Source: Abelmoschus esculentus (Eukaryota; Streptophyta; Magnoliopsida; Malvales; Malvaceae). From it: 64,000 bases of DNA. Below, in pieces: positions 11,933 to 24,610 of the stretch (positions are counted from its first letter, which is position 1; every line of letters starts with the position of its first letter). The stretch is taken from NCBI GenBank assembly GCA_035048815.1, contig JAUCBN010000024.1:3966001-4030000 (forward strand). Direction: 5' to 3'. The notes under the pieces are model-generated. The model did no database searches. It saw nothing but the letters and a program-made list of their open reading frames with translations, and was not told the origin of the DNA. Position numbers and translations under genes: made by a program.

Positions 11933-12586
11933 TTAGAAATTCCAAAGAAATGACGATGACTGTGAGAAGCCATCGTCACCGCTTAGATCATCATCGACGT
12001 TACCATCAAGATCAGGCGGAGGAGGATAGAGTTGATAACCAGGAAAGTGGTTTCTTATCGGCGAATAAAATCCGTAATCGGGCATTCCATGATCCATATC
12101 CGATAAGTTCACGAACGACGACCAACCCATTTCATGCTTCTCTATTTCTATAGACATCAATGAAGAAGACGGGAACTGTTCTGTCCCGACATACCTGTCG
12201 TTGTTTGAACTATTGCTGTTGTTATTTGTAGTTTCATTACCAGTTTCCTGTTGGTCACCCTGGTTAGCAAACCTAGCTGCCACAAGTTGAATTTCCGGCG
12301 GACTAAGCACCCTCCCTCCCTTGATCTCCGGCGGATTGTCAGGGAAATTGAAGTTGGCATCCGAGCCACGTAAACAATAAAGAGCGGCATCAAACGCCTT
12401 GGCTGCTTTCTCCGGCGAGTCGTAAGACCCTAACCAAATACGTTCACGGCTGTTGGGAAGTCGGATTTCCGACACCCATTTCCCCCATTTCCTCTTTCTT
12501 ACGCCCCTGTACTTGGAATTACTACTTGTATCGGAGACATGTTCCGTCGTTGACGTTGAAGGTTGTATGCAGGTTGGCTTCACCAT
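11933..12586 (-). CDS. AP2/ERF transcription factor, DREB group II (A-5) type
   Basis: This is a single-exon nuclear transcription factor that binds GCC/DRE elements. The AP2 domain starts at about residue 25: KYRGVRKRKWGKWVSEIR, then RIWLGSYDSPEKAAKAFDAA and LYCLRG, with Val at position 14 of the domain as in DREB types. A conserved block (SPPEIQLVAARFAN) follows, then an Asn-rich linker and the C-terminal motif FLWNF. I chose the ATG at 12586 (MVKPTC), giving 217 residues. Related proteins begin MVK, and the TATA box at 12685-12693 is too close to the upstream ATG at 12670 for that one to be in the transcript. The gene at 53071-53667 is a paralogue. Such genes usually respond to stress or jasmonate; that is family knowledge. 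Confidence 0.92.
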   Translation of the reverse strand: MVKPTCIQPSTSTTEHVSDTSSNSKYRGVRKRKWGKWVSEIRLPNSRERIWLGSYDSPEKAAKAFDAALYCLRGSDANFNFPDNPPEIKGGRVLSPPEIQLVAARFANQGDQQETGNETTNNNSNSSNNDRYVGTEQFPSSSLMSIEIEKHEMGWSSFVNLSDMDHGMPDYGFYSPIRNHFPGYQLYPPPPDLDGNVDDDLSGDDGFSQSSSFLWNF

Positions 12587-12684
12587 TATTTCTACTTTGT
12601 CAACGAAAATGAAGGCCGAGTAAGATTGTGACACTGAGTTAGCTCCTGGGTAATAAAAATAGTTGCTCATCGAGAGTCTGTCTG

Positions 12685-12718
12685 TATATATAAGCTACGG
12701 TGGTCGGCGGCGTTGACC
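12685..12718 (-). promoter_or_regulatory. TATA box and W-box of the first ERF gene
   Basis: The run tatatataa at 12685-12693 is a TATA box when read on the minus strand. A W-box core TTGACC lies at 12713-12718 on the plus strand. The TATA position implies a start of transcription near 12660 and so a 5' UTR of about 75 bases before the ATG at 12586. Confidence 0.6.
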
Positions 12719-13047
12719 AATGACAGAGTGTTTTTCGTCAAAGGATCAAAGGATCAGCGTTTTTCGTTGAAGGACACGCGGTAGTTGCAAAAAGAACGTG
12801 GAAATAGGTATGTAACAAAATAAAACCTCGAGAGAAAAAAAAAACTCGAGACTTAACTTTTAACCTATTTAAATAGTTTTATTTAAATATTTTTTAAATA
12901 TTTTTAATTAGGTCTTTTTTTAAAAATTTTAAAATTTTTCATTAAATCTAACTCTTAAAAAAAAATTAAATAGTCTCTTTTAAAATTAGTTATCAAGTTT
13001 CATCTTATCCATTAAAAAAATGATGTTTATCTTAAAAAACTTGAGTT
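12719..13047. other. Upstream region of the first ERF gene
   Basis: A duplicated aaaggatca lies near 12740, and the rest is AT-rich with no gene. The Copia element at 13053 sits about 370 bases upstream of the inferred transcription start and may have cut the distal promoter. Confidence 0.4.
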
Positions 13048-13052
13048 TAAGT
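13048..13052. repeat. Target-site duplication of Copia element 1 (left)
   Basis: The five bases TAAGT are repeated exactly at 18861-18865, immediately after the right LTR. Confidence 0.9.
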
Positions 13053-13520
13053 TGTTAGAATTAAAATATATTCGATATAAATATAAACCCAAGATTTATA
13101 TGTCAAATCATCAAGAACAATAAGATAAATAAATTGAATGCGGAAGCGTACCTGAATCCATTGATGAAGATTTTCCAAAGGGTTTGATCTTCCAAGAAGT
13201 TAGGTTTTCTCTTGCGGCACAACTCTCAGACGGAAAAAAGAGATATGCAAGTTGACATAATTCTTAAGGACCATAACCCCTTTATGTAATTGATTTAATA
13301 ACTAACTAGCAATTGATTTAATAACCAACTATTAAGTATTTATAACTCTGCCCCACATCAAATTATAAATACACCTTATGGTATCTACACTTTTAATTTC
13401 ATGATAATTTAATACCTATAACACGTGTAACATAATTGGTCACTTAATTACATGTTAAATTTTATAATAGCAATATACATTATACATATGTTCCCACTAT
13501 TATTGAATTTTAATCCAACA
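13053..13520 (-). repeat. Copia element 1, LTR (3' LTR in element orientation)
   Basis: It starts TGTTAGAATT and ends ATCCAACA on the plus strand, so it has TG..CA ends. It matches 18393-18860 along its whole length. Confidence 0.92.
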
Positions 13521-14519
13521 ATCTCCCACTTGGGCAACATATGTTTCTTGACAAATGTATAACCTTATGAGCTCAAAAATTTGCTATCATATAATAGGTA
13601 TTCTAAAACAATCTCGTCCATCAATTATATTCATATAGGATCAAAGCAGTCTTCATCATATCAATCATGACTGGACCCATCAATGGTCACGTATAAAAAC
13701 ATAATCAAATGACATAGATTAATCATGGATGCGTAACATGAAAATTACATGTAAATGTGAATCAAACATGTCTATTTCCAACAGGTCCTCCTAAACTTCA
13801 GTGAGATCAAACTTTAATGAATTCAGAGTCTGCATAAGCCAAAAATAACTTTATTTCTACAGTAATTAACCTTAAACTAAAGTAACCAAAATTGTGTCTG
13901 AAACGAATGAACATTTATCAAAATTACAAACTCCCACTAAAACTGAATATACTTAAATAATATTACACCCATATGAGTAGTGTGCTCATGAAAGAACTAG
14001 GGTGATAGTTTCTCAATAAGCGCGCAATTATAGAGTTTGTACCAACATGCTCTATAGACACACAAACACTTTGAATTTTCTTTAACAACTAGAAACTAAA
14101 TTTTAAAGTGTTCCTATTGTTTATAGAATAAATGATGCATATTTATTGTCACAAAATAACTGAAGTGGTCTTTCTATTCAATCTATAATTAACAGCTCAT
14201 GTGATAGAGTCTTTTACATCAATATTCTAGTAGAATCGAAGCCTGTAAATTTGATGATCTCTAACTTACCAGAACTTTGATATGTGAGCATATAAATTTT
14301 GTTCTCTAAAGTCATTTCATAACTCTATTTGCTGCTATCCAACAATTCATAGTAAATTTACTTAAATATATGTCTAACATTCTAATAATGTACGCAATAT
14401 CCAAATGCATACATACTTAAGCATAAATTAGATTCTCAATAGATTATGGAATCTTTTGTATTTTATAAATTTCAAGGTTACTTGTAGGACACTGAAAAAA
14501 ATATCTTCTTTAGTAATAT

Positions 14520-15070
14520 GCGTGTCACTTGATTTACTCCCACTGAACTTGTAATACATACAATTTTCACCCAAATTTATCTCAAAACCGAATGAGATAA
14601 TTAATATAAAATTTATAATTTTATTAATGAGAGTTAAACTTAAGCTCATATATGAATATCTTTAATTTACATATCATTAATTTTGTATCATTAGACACAA
14701 ATCAATGATTGTACCATATAATTAATTTATTCAATATTGTCATTGAAAAACACAAGCTTAACATCCATCTTATGTAGCTCAAGATTAAAAGCAATAAGTG
14801 TCAAATTATTTTAAAAGAGTTTCAGTATAACTTGAGAGAGAGTCTCCACAAAATCAATGTCTTCTTTTAGAGTATATCCTTTAGATACAAGACATGCCTT
14901 ATACTTGTCCACATTATCATTTACATCCCTCTTGATTTTAAATATTAATTTACAACCAATTGGTTTGTATCTTAAGGTAATGCAACAAGTTCTTAAACTT
15001 TATTGACTTGTATAAAATTATACTCTTTTGAATAACATCAATCCACTTTTGAGAATTAAAACATTTATGG
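14520..15070 (-). pseudogene. Copia reverse transcriptase remnant
   Basis: Fragments of the Copia RT are readable on the minus strand in the expected order: WIDVIQKS near 15050, PIGCKLIFKIKR near 14950, KYKACLVSKGYTLKEDIDF near 14880, MDVKLVFFND near 14750, and ENCMYYKFSGSK near 14560. The frames are interrupted by stops and shifts, and the YVDD catalytic region is not seen. It cannot make an active enzyme. Confidence 0.8.
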
Positions 15071-16434
15071 TTTGATAAAAGAAACTGATCAGGTTTTCTT
15101 TTATCATTCCATTATTATCTTTATTTTCTTGATGAAATATTAAGTAATAATCCTTAATAGTATTTCTCTTTCCTCTCATGGATATCTTTAAAGACACATT
15201 TTTTAGGTTATTTTTAGGTTGTTGAGTTTGTTCTTTTAAAAAATAATTACCTTATCTTGAACGAGAGTTGTTCAACATTGTTTTGTTGATGTAATTGATT
15301 CACTTTTTATTAATGATAGGTGTGAAAACCTAAACATCGTAGAAAATGATAGTAGGAATTAAATTAATATCCAATTCCTCCTTAACAATAATGTATCTAA
15401 CTTTATTCTCCCTCCAAACTCAACATCCTAAAAATGTTATAAATCTCTCATTAAAATAATCTTAATTGTGGGATCATAAAATTTACAGCCCATGGATCAC
15501 TCAAAATAATCTAAGTAGTTGCTTATTTTTAAAGTTTAATATCTTTACATGTATCCTAACTTATACAAAAGAATTAACATTTTATAACTTATTATTATTC
15601 CTTTTGAGTAGGACCCTTAGCAACTTTATTCTAATATATATTTTTTTATTGCCCTTATTCTTAGAGACACTAACCAAAGAGCACTAACTGATTGAGTATT
15701 TTTATAATTATAATGTTTCAACTTTTTTTCCTCTTTAACACAATGAGAAATAATCTCATTTGAACTTTATTTCTCCTTTAATAATTGTAACTAATTTTAA
15801 ATTAGTTAAACTATATAGGAAATTATACTAAAATTATAAGAACAAACAATTGTTATAAAGTTTGATCTTATGTGTCTTAAGTTTTGAAGCGATATAATAT
15901 ACTCCTTCACATTTCCTTGATCCTTATACTTCATACACATCAAGTAAACCAAAAGTGATGTCATGTTAATCTTTAAAAAAATAATATTTTTTAATAGAAA
16001 ACCCTTATTATGAATATTTTCTTTAGATTTGTGCTCTCAAAAGTTTTTAAAATATTATACTTTATGATCATTAGACTTATGTAACTTGAATAAACTCACC
16101 TCTCAAAATCCTATTTATGAGTGCTTACCGTCGTGAGAGGTGCAAGTTGTTATTCACTTAGTGCAAGTTCTATGTTCATACCACCAAATACTATATATAA
16201 GTGTCTTTTCTATTTCTTGAAATTAATTTCACTAAACATAAATGTAGAATGTATTCAACAGATATTATATTATAACAAAGATAAATTATCTAAAGATAGA
16301 ACAAAAATAAGTATATAAACAAGCTCACATAAATATCCATAAGTAAACAATAAATTCAAAATAATGGTTAGTTTCCCTCAAGATACCAAGCACAACAAAA
16401 ATATCAAGTCTTTGGACAGTAATATTAACTGTAA

Positions 16435-17170
16435 GCGGTACTCTTGTTGTAGCAATCAAACATTGACAATAAACTATGTCAAACAATAGATTAATCTTTG
16501 GACTAACGTATTGTTCACATAAAATGCCATATAATTGTCACATATTTATCGCCACAGTTTTCATTGTAATTCAGCTAAATATTAATTTTCCTTTGGGTCA
16601 ATTAATAAATGCATGAATTATAAAGACCTGTAATTATCTTAATATTTTAAATAAACTAGTCTACACAAAAGCGGTCACTTTGGTGACATTATGTTTCAAT
16701 TAATCTATTAAAATATTAGATATCCGAAGTCAAAATATAAATTTAATTGTTTCAAAATATTTTTTTTTAATTTTATCTTTTACTCAAGATAAAAGATAAC
16801 CAAAGTAATAATAAATTTGAATAAAGGTAGCCTTATCACAAGATATCGAATACTCCAATAATATTTAAAAATTGATATCTTGATGTAATAATCAAACATT
16901 GATAATAAGAATATGTTAAACAAAAATCTTTCTTTGGACCAATTTATTGTTCACATATAAAACTAAATAATTATCACATGTTTATTACCACAGATGCACA
17001 TGTAATATTACTAATTATTAATCTTTCTTTGAGCCGATTAGTATTAGCGTAAACTGAATTACATGCACAAAACATTCTATATTTTAAAATAAAATAATTT
17101 TTACAATAAAGATCACTTTGGTGACTTAATGCTTCAATTAATTAATCTTAAAATATATAACATAAATATA
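16435..17170. repeat. Internal duplication (about 440-450 bases) in the Copia leader
   Basis: A block starting caatcaaacattgacaataa at about 16455 recurs near 16887 as taatcaaacattgataataa. Both carry the same series of words (gttcacata, atcactttggtga, ttcaattaat). In the minus-strand element this is the 5' leader and gag region. Confidence 0.65.
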
Positions 17171-17736
17171 TCAATATTCAAACTTAATATTTATAGCAGT
17201 CAAAGTTGAAATTTCTGATAACACTTAGTTTTCAAAATAAACCAAATTAAGGTTGTCTTAATGGGCTATCAGAATCCAAATAACCGAAATCTTTGACTGA
17301 TCTTCAAAAATTCCTTAAATATATTTTTATCAAAACTAAATTCAATCAAAACATTTATCTTTAACTAAAAACAAAATACAAAAATATCATACAAACGAAT
17401 AATTCGTATAGTAATTGCTTGAAACTTTAATATAATCATAATAATATAATAATCAAAAATAAATTTTTAATCAAACCGAATTGAATATATCAATACCAGA
17501 TATAGATTCTATAATCCAAAATATGTGATCAAAATTAAATACGGAATATATTAACCAAGTAACTACGTAAAGTAGTAGTAAACTTTAAAATGTAACATGC
17601 CAAAAGATATCCAATCATAACTTAATAGACACAAACCGAATATAAAGCTTTAATAGTTAACTTGAATATAATTTTTTTGAATCATGATAAATTTATCATG
17701 ACAAAGTCAAAATTAATTATATTTTTCTTTATTATT

Positions 17737-17880
17737 AACGACCAAAACTAAAATTTTGATCTAATCGAATTTAACTTAATATCCAATGATCAAAACAAAA
17801 ATTTTGATCTAACCGAATTTAACATAATACCCAATGATCAAAACTAAAATTTTGAACCAACCAAATTAAACATATAATTT
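17737..17880. repeat. Three tandem copies of a 48-base unit
   Basis: The word aaaattttga recurs at about 17751, 17799 and 17847 (period 48), each followed by an accgaatttaac-like word and a ccaatgatcaaaac-like word. It lies in the leader of Copia element 1. Confidence 0.75.
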
Positions 17881-18392
17881 AAATAAAATATATTTAAAAT
17901 ATATATTTCATAAAAATAAAGTAAATTGTTACTATTGAAGTAATTGGAATCTAAATTTAAAATTTAATTTTCAATTAATAGCAACCAAAAAAAAATTAAA
18001 TAAATTTTCATGCGGACAAAACCTAATCTTCACATAAATCTAGATTGATTTCTATGATTTCTTAATTAATCAATTCAAACCCATAGACGTAAAACCAAAC
18101 TTAATCCACGGAAATATATATTTGTCGTAAAACAATAAATGTTAATCCATTGGAAAAGGAAAAAACAACCGGATTGACGAAAAACCAAAATCAAATCATA
18201 GAAAATAAAATCAAATCGATTTATTCTTAAAATACGATAAATATATATAATTTAATCTTATACGATTAATTATAAAACCATATCGAAGTAAATAATCTAT
18301 AAAATTATATTTAATTTTAGATCATAACAATAAACTAAAACCAAAAACTTATGCTCTTAATGATTCAACATAATTCCGGCACTGATGTCACT

Positions 18393-18860
18393 TGTTAAAA
18401 TTAAAATATATTCGATACGAATATAAACCCAAGATTTATATGTCAAATCATCAAGAACAATAAGATAAATAAACTGAATGCGGAAGCGTACCTGAATCCA
18501 TTGATGAAGATTTTCCAGAGGGTTTGATCTTCCAAGAAGTTAGGTTTTCTCTTGCGGCACAACTCTCGGACGGGGAAAAGAGATATGCAAGTTGACCTAA
18601 TTCTTGGGGACCATAACCCCTTTATATAGTTGATTTAATAACCAACTAGTAGTTGATTTAATAACCAACTATTAAGTGTTTATAACTTTGCCCCTCATCA
18701 AATTATAAATACACCTTATGGTATCTACACTTTTAATTACATGATAATTTAATACCTATAACACGTATAACATAATTGGTCACTTAATTACGTGTTAAAT
18801 TTTATAATAGCAATATACATTATACATATGTGCCTACTATTATTGAATTTTAATCCAACA
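18393..18860 (-). repeat. Copia element 1, LTR (5' LTR in element orientation)
   Basis: It starts TGTTAAAATT and ends ATCCAACA. It is followed by TAAGT, the same five bases that precede the left LTR. Confidence 0.92.
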
Positions 18861-18865
18861 TAAGT

Positions 18866-20262
18866 AGCTTTATATGCCAGGTATGGGCAAAGACGAAATT
18901 ATGATCAAACATTGAAAGTGACAAGAATCTATTAAACTATGTATAATTTGTAATAATTTAAGTACTTACTAAAATTCTTATCGTTCTTGTAATAAATTAT
19001 ATTTTCTTGTAGAAAAATACGTACATACATAAATGCTTACCCTAAGTTGAGCTCTTTTGAGTTTGGGTGATTGTGTGTAGAAATATGGTACCTACCGTTT
19101 TTATTACGTTTTGGGTAAAAAAAACTATATATAATTTGTAATATTTTATGTACCTACCAAATTTTTTTTTTATCATTTTTATAATAAATAAGGTTTTTGG
19201 TAGTAAAATATGTAAGTACGTAAATCTTTATATCGTAATAATTTATATATATTATTTTTATTATAATTATTATAATTATTATGTACAAATCTCGTAAGAA
19301 ATTATATACAAACCGATTACCTGTACAACACATCAATCTTAAATTAATTTTAATTTAATGATTTCACGCTAGAATCACCCGACGTTTCTACCGGAAAAAA
19401 AAATAAAGTTGTCATGCAAAATTAAAATTCGCGTGACTTTATTCATGAGATGTACACAAATTTTATTAAAGATTATAAATTTAACAAATATCATATCGAA
19501 AAAAATTTAAAAATATTTTATTAGGTCAAAACATAATTATTCAATAATAAAATCACTTTTAAGGTAAAGTGACTTTTTATAGTTTTAATTATTAATTTAA
19601 AAATATTTTAATTAATATTGTTGCATTTTAATCATTGTGTCAATAACTTTCATTAAATACGTGACAAATTAAAAATAAATTAATTAAACTATGTTAATTG
19701 GGTTTAAGACTGTTAGGGTTAAATAATTTGAAAATAAAAAATATATGAGTGTTCAAGATGAAAAAATTTAATCTAAAATAAAAAAAAAATCAAGTAGCAT
19801 ATGGAAGTAAATAATATAAATAAACTTTCTAACAAAAAGGGTTCAATATCACTCTTTAGATTTATGCGTCGGGAACACACTAAATATAAATATATATTTT
19901 AGACATGTCTACTTATTAGATTGTTAAAATGTTATAATTATGTCTTAAATGTGATTATTAATTATAAAATTTTATTGATTATTTTTATTATTATTGTCTC
20001 TGTAGAATTAGTAAAGATCGGGATAAGCGCAATAGAAACGATTGTACAAGAGTCCTTAAAAATGATAATTGCTTCTAAGAGTCATATTTTTAAAATCAGT
20101 AGGGTTATAGACAATTGTTTTCAAGGGTCACATTTTAATAAATTGTACAGGACTCTCAAACTTTTTGAACTGCCCCTGATTGTAATGTTAAAATTTTTTG
20201 TAAATCTCTTATGGAATTCTTACTCTACTAAACTTATTGTTCAAAAATCATATTATTTTGCA
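18866..20262. other. AT-rich intergenic DNA with an imperfect duplication
   Basis: A block at about 18930-19080 (tatgtataatttgtaat ... acgtacataca) recurs imperfectly at about 19122-19230 (tatatataatttgtaat ... gtaagtacgtaaat). The open frame at 19921-20274 is AT-rich with no recognisable content. No gene is supportable. Confidence 0.4.
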
Positions 20263-20432
20263 CGAGCCACTTAGCCTCGGTGGTTAAATAACGATTGTTG
20301 TTCTTAGAAATCACGGTTTCAAGTACCAGTAATGTCAACATGGTGATTGACCGATAAATGTCCAATGATTGAGAATATTTATTAAAATAGATACTATTAT
20401 AATCACTGTTAGTTAAATTAAAAAAAATCATT
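20263..20432 (+). mobile_element. tRNA-derived SINE-like copy 2
   Basis: The head has an A-box-like cctcggtggttaaataac and a B-box-like cacggtttcaagtacc. The body continues through ccaatgattgagaatattt and ends in ttagttaaattaaaaaaa. The same body and tail occur at 8955-9110 and, reversed, at 51566-51742. It ends directly against the Copia LTR at 20435. Confidence 0.65.
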
Positions 20433-20434
20433 AT

Positions 20435-20669
20435 TGTAAATTAAGTAAAGAACAAGAATAAAATAGGAGAAGAAAGATGAGAGACAAAAGAGAGAGATTT
20501 GTTTTATATTCTAAAAGTAGGGTTGTGTACAATGTTTTGTCCAAAAATCTATATTTATAGGCATAAGATGAAAACCCTAATTCTAATGGATATTAAACCC
20601 TAATAATAAAGCCCATTAAACTTTAACTTAATATATAGATATCCACCATGAATAAATATATTCATAACA
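20435..20669 (-). repeat. Copia element 2, left LTR
   Basis: Only the part 20520-20669 is matched by the right copy. The proposed start at 20435 (tgtaaattaag) rests on the TG..CA rule alone. Confidence 0.55.
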
Positions 20670-22164
20670 CTCACCCTTGGTATCCATGAAGATAATGTGC
20701 CTCATTAAAACCTTACTAAGATAAAAACCCTGTGGGAAAATATCACATAAGATCTTTGAATCTTCATAATTCAATATTGAATACAATCTTCAAATGTTGA
20801 AGTAGATCACACACTAGTAGATAAATCTTCCAAATTATTGCTTGAAATGATTCATTGAATAATATTTATCTGAAAATCATAAGGAACGAAACTTGAAGAA
20901 ATATGATTTATTTTATCATATTTGATATATATCCACCTTGAGATATAAATTTTGTATTATCTCTTTACAAGATAGCTTGCATCTTATCTTGTGAAAAACA
21001 TTCACATATCTTCAGGATATATTTGGCCAAACACATATTTCGGCTTTGCCTCATGCATAACAATTATTTAAAGGTAATGATCTCGTAGTACTTAAATAAT
21101 ATTTCTAGACCAGATAAGTTACGATGCTTACAGATCAAATAATGTGTATATTGTGCTTTAGACCAAGAATATCATTACCCTTTTCTTGAGGCAGAAAGAA
21201 TCTTTGTTTACATTAAGAGACCTAGCAACCATAAGGTTGATCAATTAATATGCATTATTCATGTAATGTCTCTTTTATATTTTTCTGTATGTCGATTAAC
21301 GCACAAGGATTTGAGGAGATCTCTTCACGAGTCTCAATGATTTCAAATCACCGACATACACAACAATAAAATTCAGAGCCAAACCTCTTAATAAAAATGT
21401 TCGGGGAAATAATTCATAAAGCATTATGCTAATAAGTATTCAATGAGGCGATCATACCAAATACGTTTAAATTGTTTCAAGCCATAAAAAAATATATTCA
21501 ATATAATATTCTCGAGAACTTGAATAAACTGCTTATGACAATCAAAATCTTTCTGAAAGTTTTATGTAAATATTACTATCAAGAGGCTCATTCAAATATG
21601 ATGTAATAAGATCCATTAGGCAGAAACCGAGTAATTTTATTTATTTTCGGACTGATCAAAATCTAAAAGTAGTTACATCCACCACTAAGGAATATATTTT
21701 CCCGCATAATCAATTTTATGTCTTTGTGAGAATCCTTGTGCAACCAAATGAGCTTATATCTCATAATTTCCCCTTTTGATTTCTCTTTCTAACAAATGCT
21801 CGTTTATATCCACGAGCTTTACACATTTCAATGTACGGGCTATAGGCCCAAATACTTCTCTTTTCAAAAGAGATTTTAGTTTCGCCTCAATTGCCTCTTT
21901 CATGTTGACCAATCATTTCTTTGTTTACATTGTCGAATTGACAATGATTCATGATCCACGTCATCAAATAAAATCTCTAGTGTTATATTGCATGCAAATA
22001 TATTAACGACATCGATTTAATTCTAGTTCCACTTATTACCAGATATGACATAATCTATCGAGATCTCTTTATTATCAGGTACCTGAGTCATGTCAATATC
22101 TCTGTTGGAGACCATTTAATCTCTTCTAGAGATTTTCATAATCATTGATTCCTCGATCAGACCA

Positions 22165-22359
22165 TCATAAAATATAACTCATTTTCTTTTTCGAGGATCT
22201 CTTATCTTTGGGACTTACTTGTCTACTACGCTTTAAACGTAAGTTAGACTCATTAGCAATTAGAGTTTGTCTTTCCATGACATCAAATTTAATCGGAGCA
22301 TTCATAGCTGGTATACATGACTTAGTCACTCTTTTAGGGTCAGCAAAATCATCTGGCAA
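22165..22359 (-). pseudogene. Copia polyprotein fragment
   Basis: The reading frame contains PKRVTKSCIPAMNAPIKFDV and ANESNLRLKRSRQVSPKDK, matching the linker between integrase and reverse transcriptase in Copia polyproteins. The flanks carry stops and no complete domain is present. Confidence 0.7.
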
Positions 22360-24610
22360 TTGATTTATTAAATGAATTATCCATTGAACTCATAGTTCAC
22401 ATTATGTAACACATGGATCAAAAAGTAAAAAAGATAATTCATTCTAACTTATTTCTTTTTCCAGCTATTTATTTTCTCCCCCTAATGTTGGGTAAATTTA
22501 CTCATTAAAATGATAGTCAATAAATCGGGTTGTAAATAAATTCCCTATCAGAAGCTCAAGATATTTAAATCTGATACATATTCCTAACAAAACTCATCTT
22601 TGTGCATTATGGTGGACCATTTAGAACATATATCGCATACAAAAAATCTAAGATGAGAAATATTTGGTTCCTGACCAAAAATCATTTATAATGAGGAGAA
22701 CTTATGATCATTTGTTGGCTTGATGCGAATTTGTGATACTACATGTAAAATTACATGTCATCAACATTATCAAGACTGATTGTCTTTAGAAAATAATCTG
22801 GAAAATGTACTTATAATTTTATCAACTGAGCAAGTAGCCTCGCAAACACCCAATTGCGGGTTCAATAATAAGGATACATATAATCATCTAGTCGATGCAT
22901 CGATAAAAATCATAAAATATCTAGATGGTCTTTAAGAAAGGTGTATGAGTCCATATACATTACTTTGTATCCGTTCCAGAAAATTAATAACACTCTATCT
23001 TAGATGTTGATGATTGAATAATCAAATTGCTTTCATAGCAAGTATCACGTGAAATATTACCATGAAGAAAATCTTAGTTCTTCAATAAATGACCACATGA
23101 AAATGTCAACAAATTTTTGCATCATAATTGAACCGGGATGGTATAACTGATCATGCCAAATAAAATTATCAGTAAACATCTAGTTTATAATAGCATGAGC
23201 TTCAATTTGTACTAATTCTTATGTAGTATAATATGGATAACGGTGCATATAATTTTGCCAAAATTTAATTATTGCCTTGAGTAATTCATAATATTGAGAT
23301 AGTCATTATTCTTTTAACTGATATTCTCAATATATTTCTATAAATATCTTTAAAACTCAATTTCTCTTTGCGACTTTGACGAGTATAATACACTTTAAAT
23401 ATAGAATGAAGTTCCATTTGGCAATAACATATTTGCTCAACGAGCATAATACACTGTAAATATGAGATAAAGTCTCATTTGACAAATAACATATTTGCTC
23501 AGTCAGAGCTTTCTGTGATATTAGTACTTCCGAATATAGTACTCATATTATTTCCTTGCATTTAAAATAAGAAAATATGTATAATTATGAACCTTTTAAT
23601 ACTTGCTTTATTTCATTCACTTCGAAAAATGAAAAATATGTGCTATATACCATTCACTTCGGGGAATGGAAAAATATTAAAAAAATAGTACATCATATCA
23701 AATCAGATCAAAGATAAGCTCTCAAGAGCTCTTCCGAAATATTGATATTTTAGTACTTTGAGATATAGTACTCATATTTCCTTTGTATTTAAATGAGAAA
23801 ATATTTCTTATGCTTAAATATTGTATGAGTACTTGCACTGTCTGCTAAGCATAAATCGCCATAAATTATTGCATATTTTATTCTGATGTAATCATATTCT
23901 TTTAAAAGAATAATTAACATAAAAGATAAATAAATAATATATAAAGTAAGTTAACATAAATAAATAATAAATAAAAATAAATTAACATAAATAAATAAAT
24001 TAATATTAAACAAAATAAAATAAAGATCAATTATTCTTTTTAGAATTTATAAAGGAAATAAATGGCGAATTATTCTCTTCAAGGGTTATGAGAAAAATTA
24101 TCAATATCCAATTGAGTTGGATTAATAACACCATTATTTTAGCCACAAAGAAAATCTGTTTATATTTTCTTTAATTTATTATTCATGATTATGGATAAAG
24201 TCCATAATACTTTGGTGTTTGACAAGTACGAGATCATTGGTTTGTACCATCACATTGATAACATAAAGATTTTGATATGATCTCTATCATTCTTGTCATT
24301 TTTATAATTTCACTTCTGGTGGATATAAGCATTCTCAAAAGAATCATCTTATCAATGTTTATTTTATGACCTCAATCGCAACTAAAATTACTAATGTAGC
24401 TTTTATTCATTCCGCTATAAAATATCGTATTCACTTCAGGGAATGAAGCAGAGACTGATAGGTATTTAAAACCCTTGTATGATATTGTGTCTATAAGACA
24501 ATATTAATATGTGAAAAGTGGAGTATATTTTTCTAACATATCCTCATCAGTGATACTCTTGCACATAATTGAGTTTTTTTCACTAACCATATAGTGAATT
24601 ATCACGTTTT

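Larger units (their letters stand above)
13053..18860 (-). mobile_element. Ty1/Copia LTR retrotransposon, complete outline, decayed
   Basis: Two 468-base LTRs (13053-13520, 18393-18860) enclose about 4.9 kb and are flanked by the duplication TAAGT. The element reads on the minus strand. The purine tract aagtgggagat sits against the left LTR, typical of Copia 3' ends. A primer-binding-like agtgacatcagtgccgg sits against the right LTR and resembles the initiator-tRNA type. Reverse transcriptase remnants are at about 14520-15070. Everything else coding is degraded. I count about two dozen differences between the LTRs, near 5%, so the insertion is old. It lies between AT-rich flanks upstream of the first ERF gene. 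Confidence 0.92.

Noticed and set aside
12586..12670. N-terminal extension of the first ERF from the ATG at 12670
   Set aside because: The TATA box at 12685-12693 places the transcript start downstream of this ATG, and relatives start at MVK.
19921..20274. Plus-strand open frame of 117 codons
   Set aside because: It is low-complexity, Ile/Leu/Lys-rich sequence from AT-rich DNA and has no known motif.
20263..20432. A functional tRNA gene
   Set aside because: Only A- and B-box-like words are present. No cloverleaf with an acceptor stem and anticodon arm can be built, and the body matches other dispersed copies.
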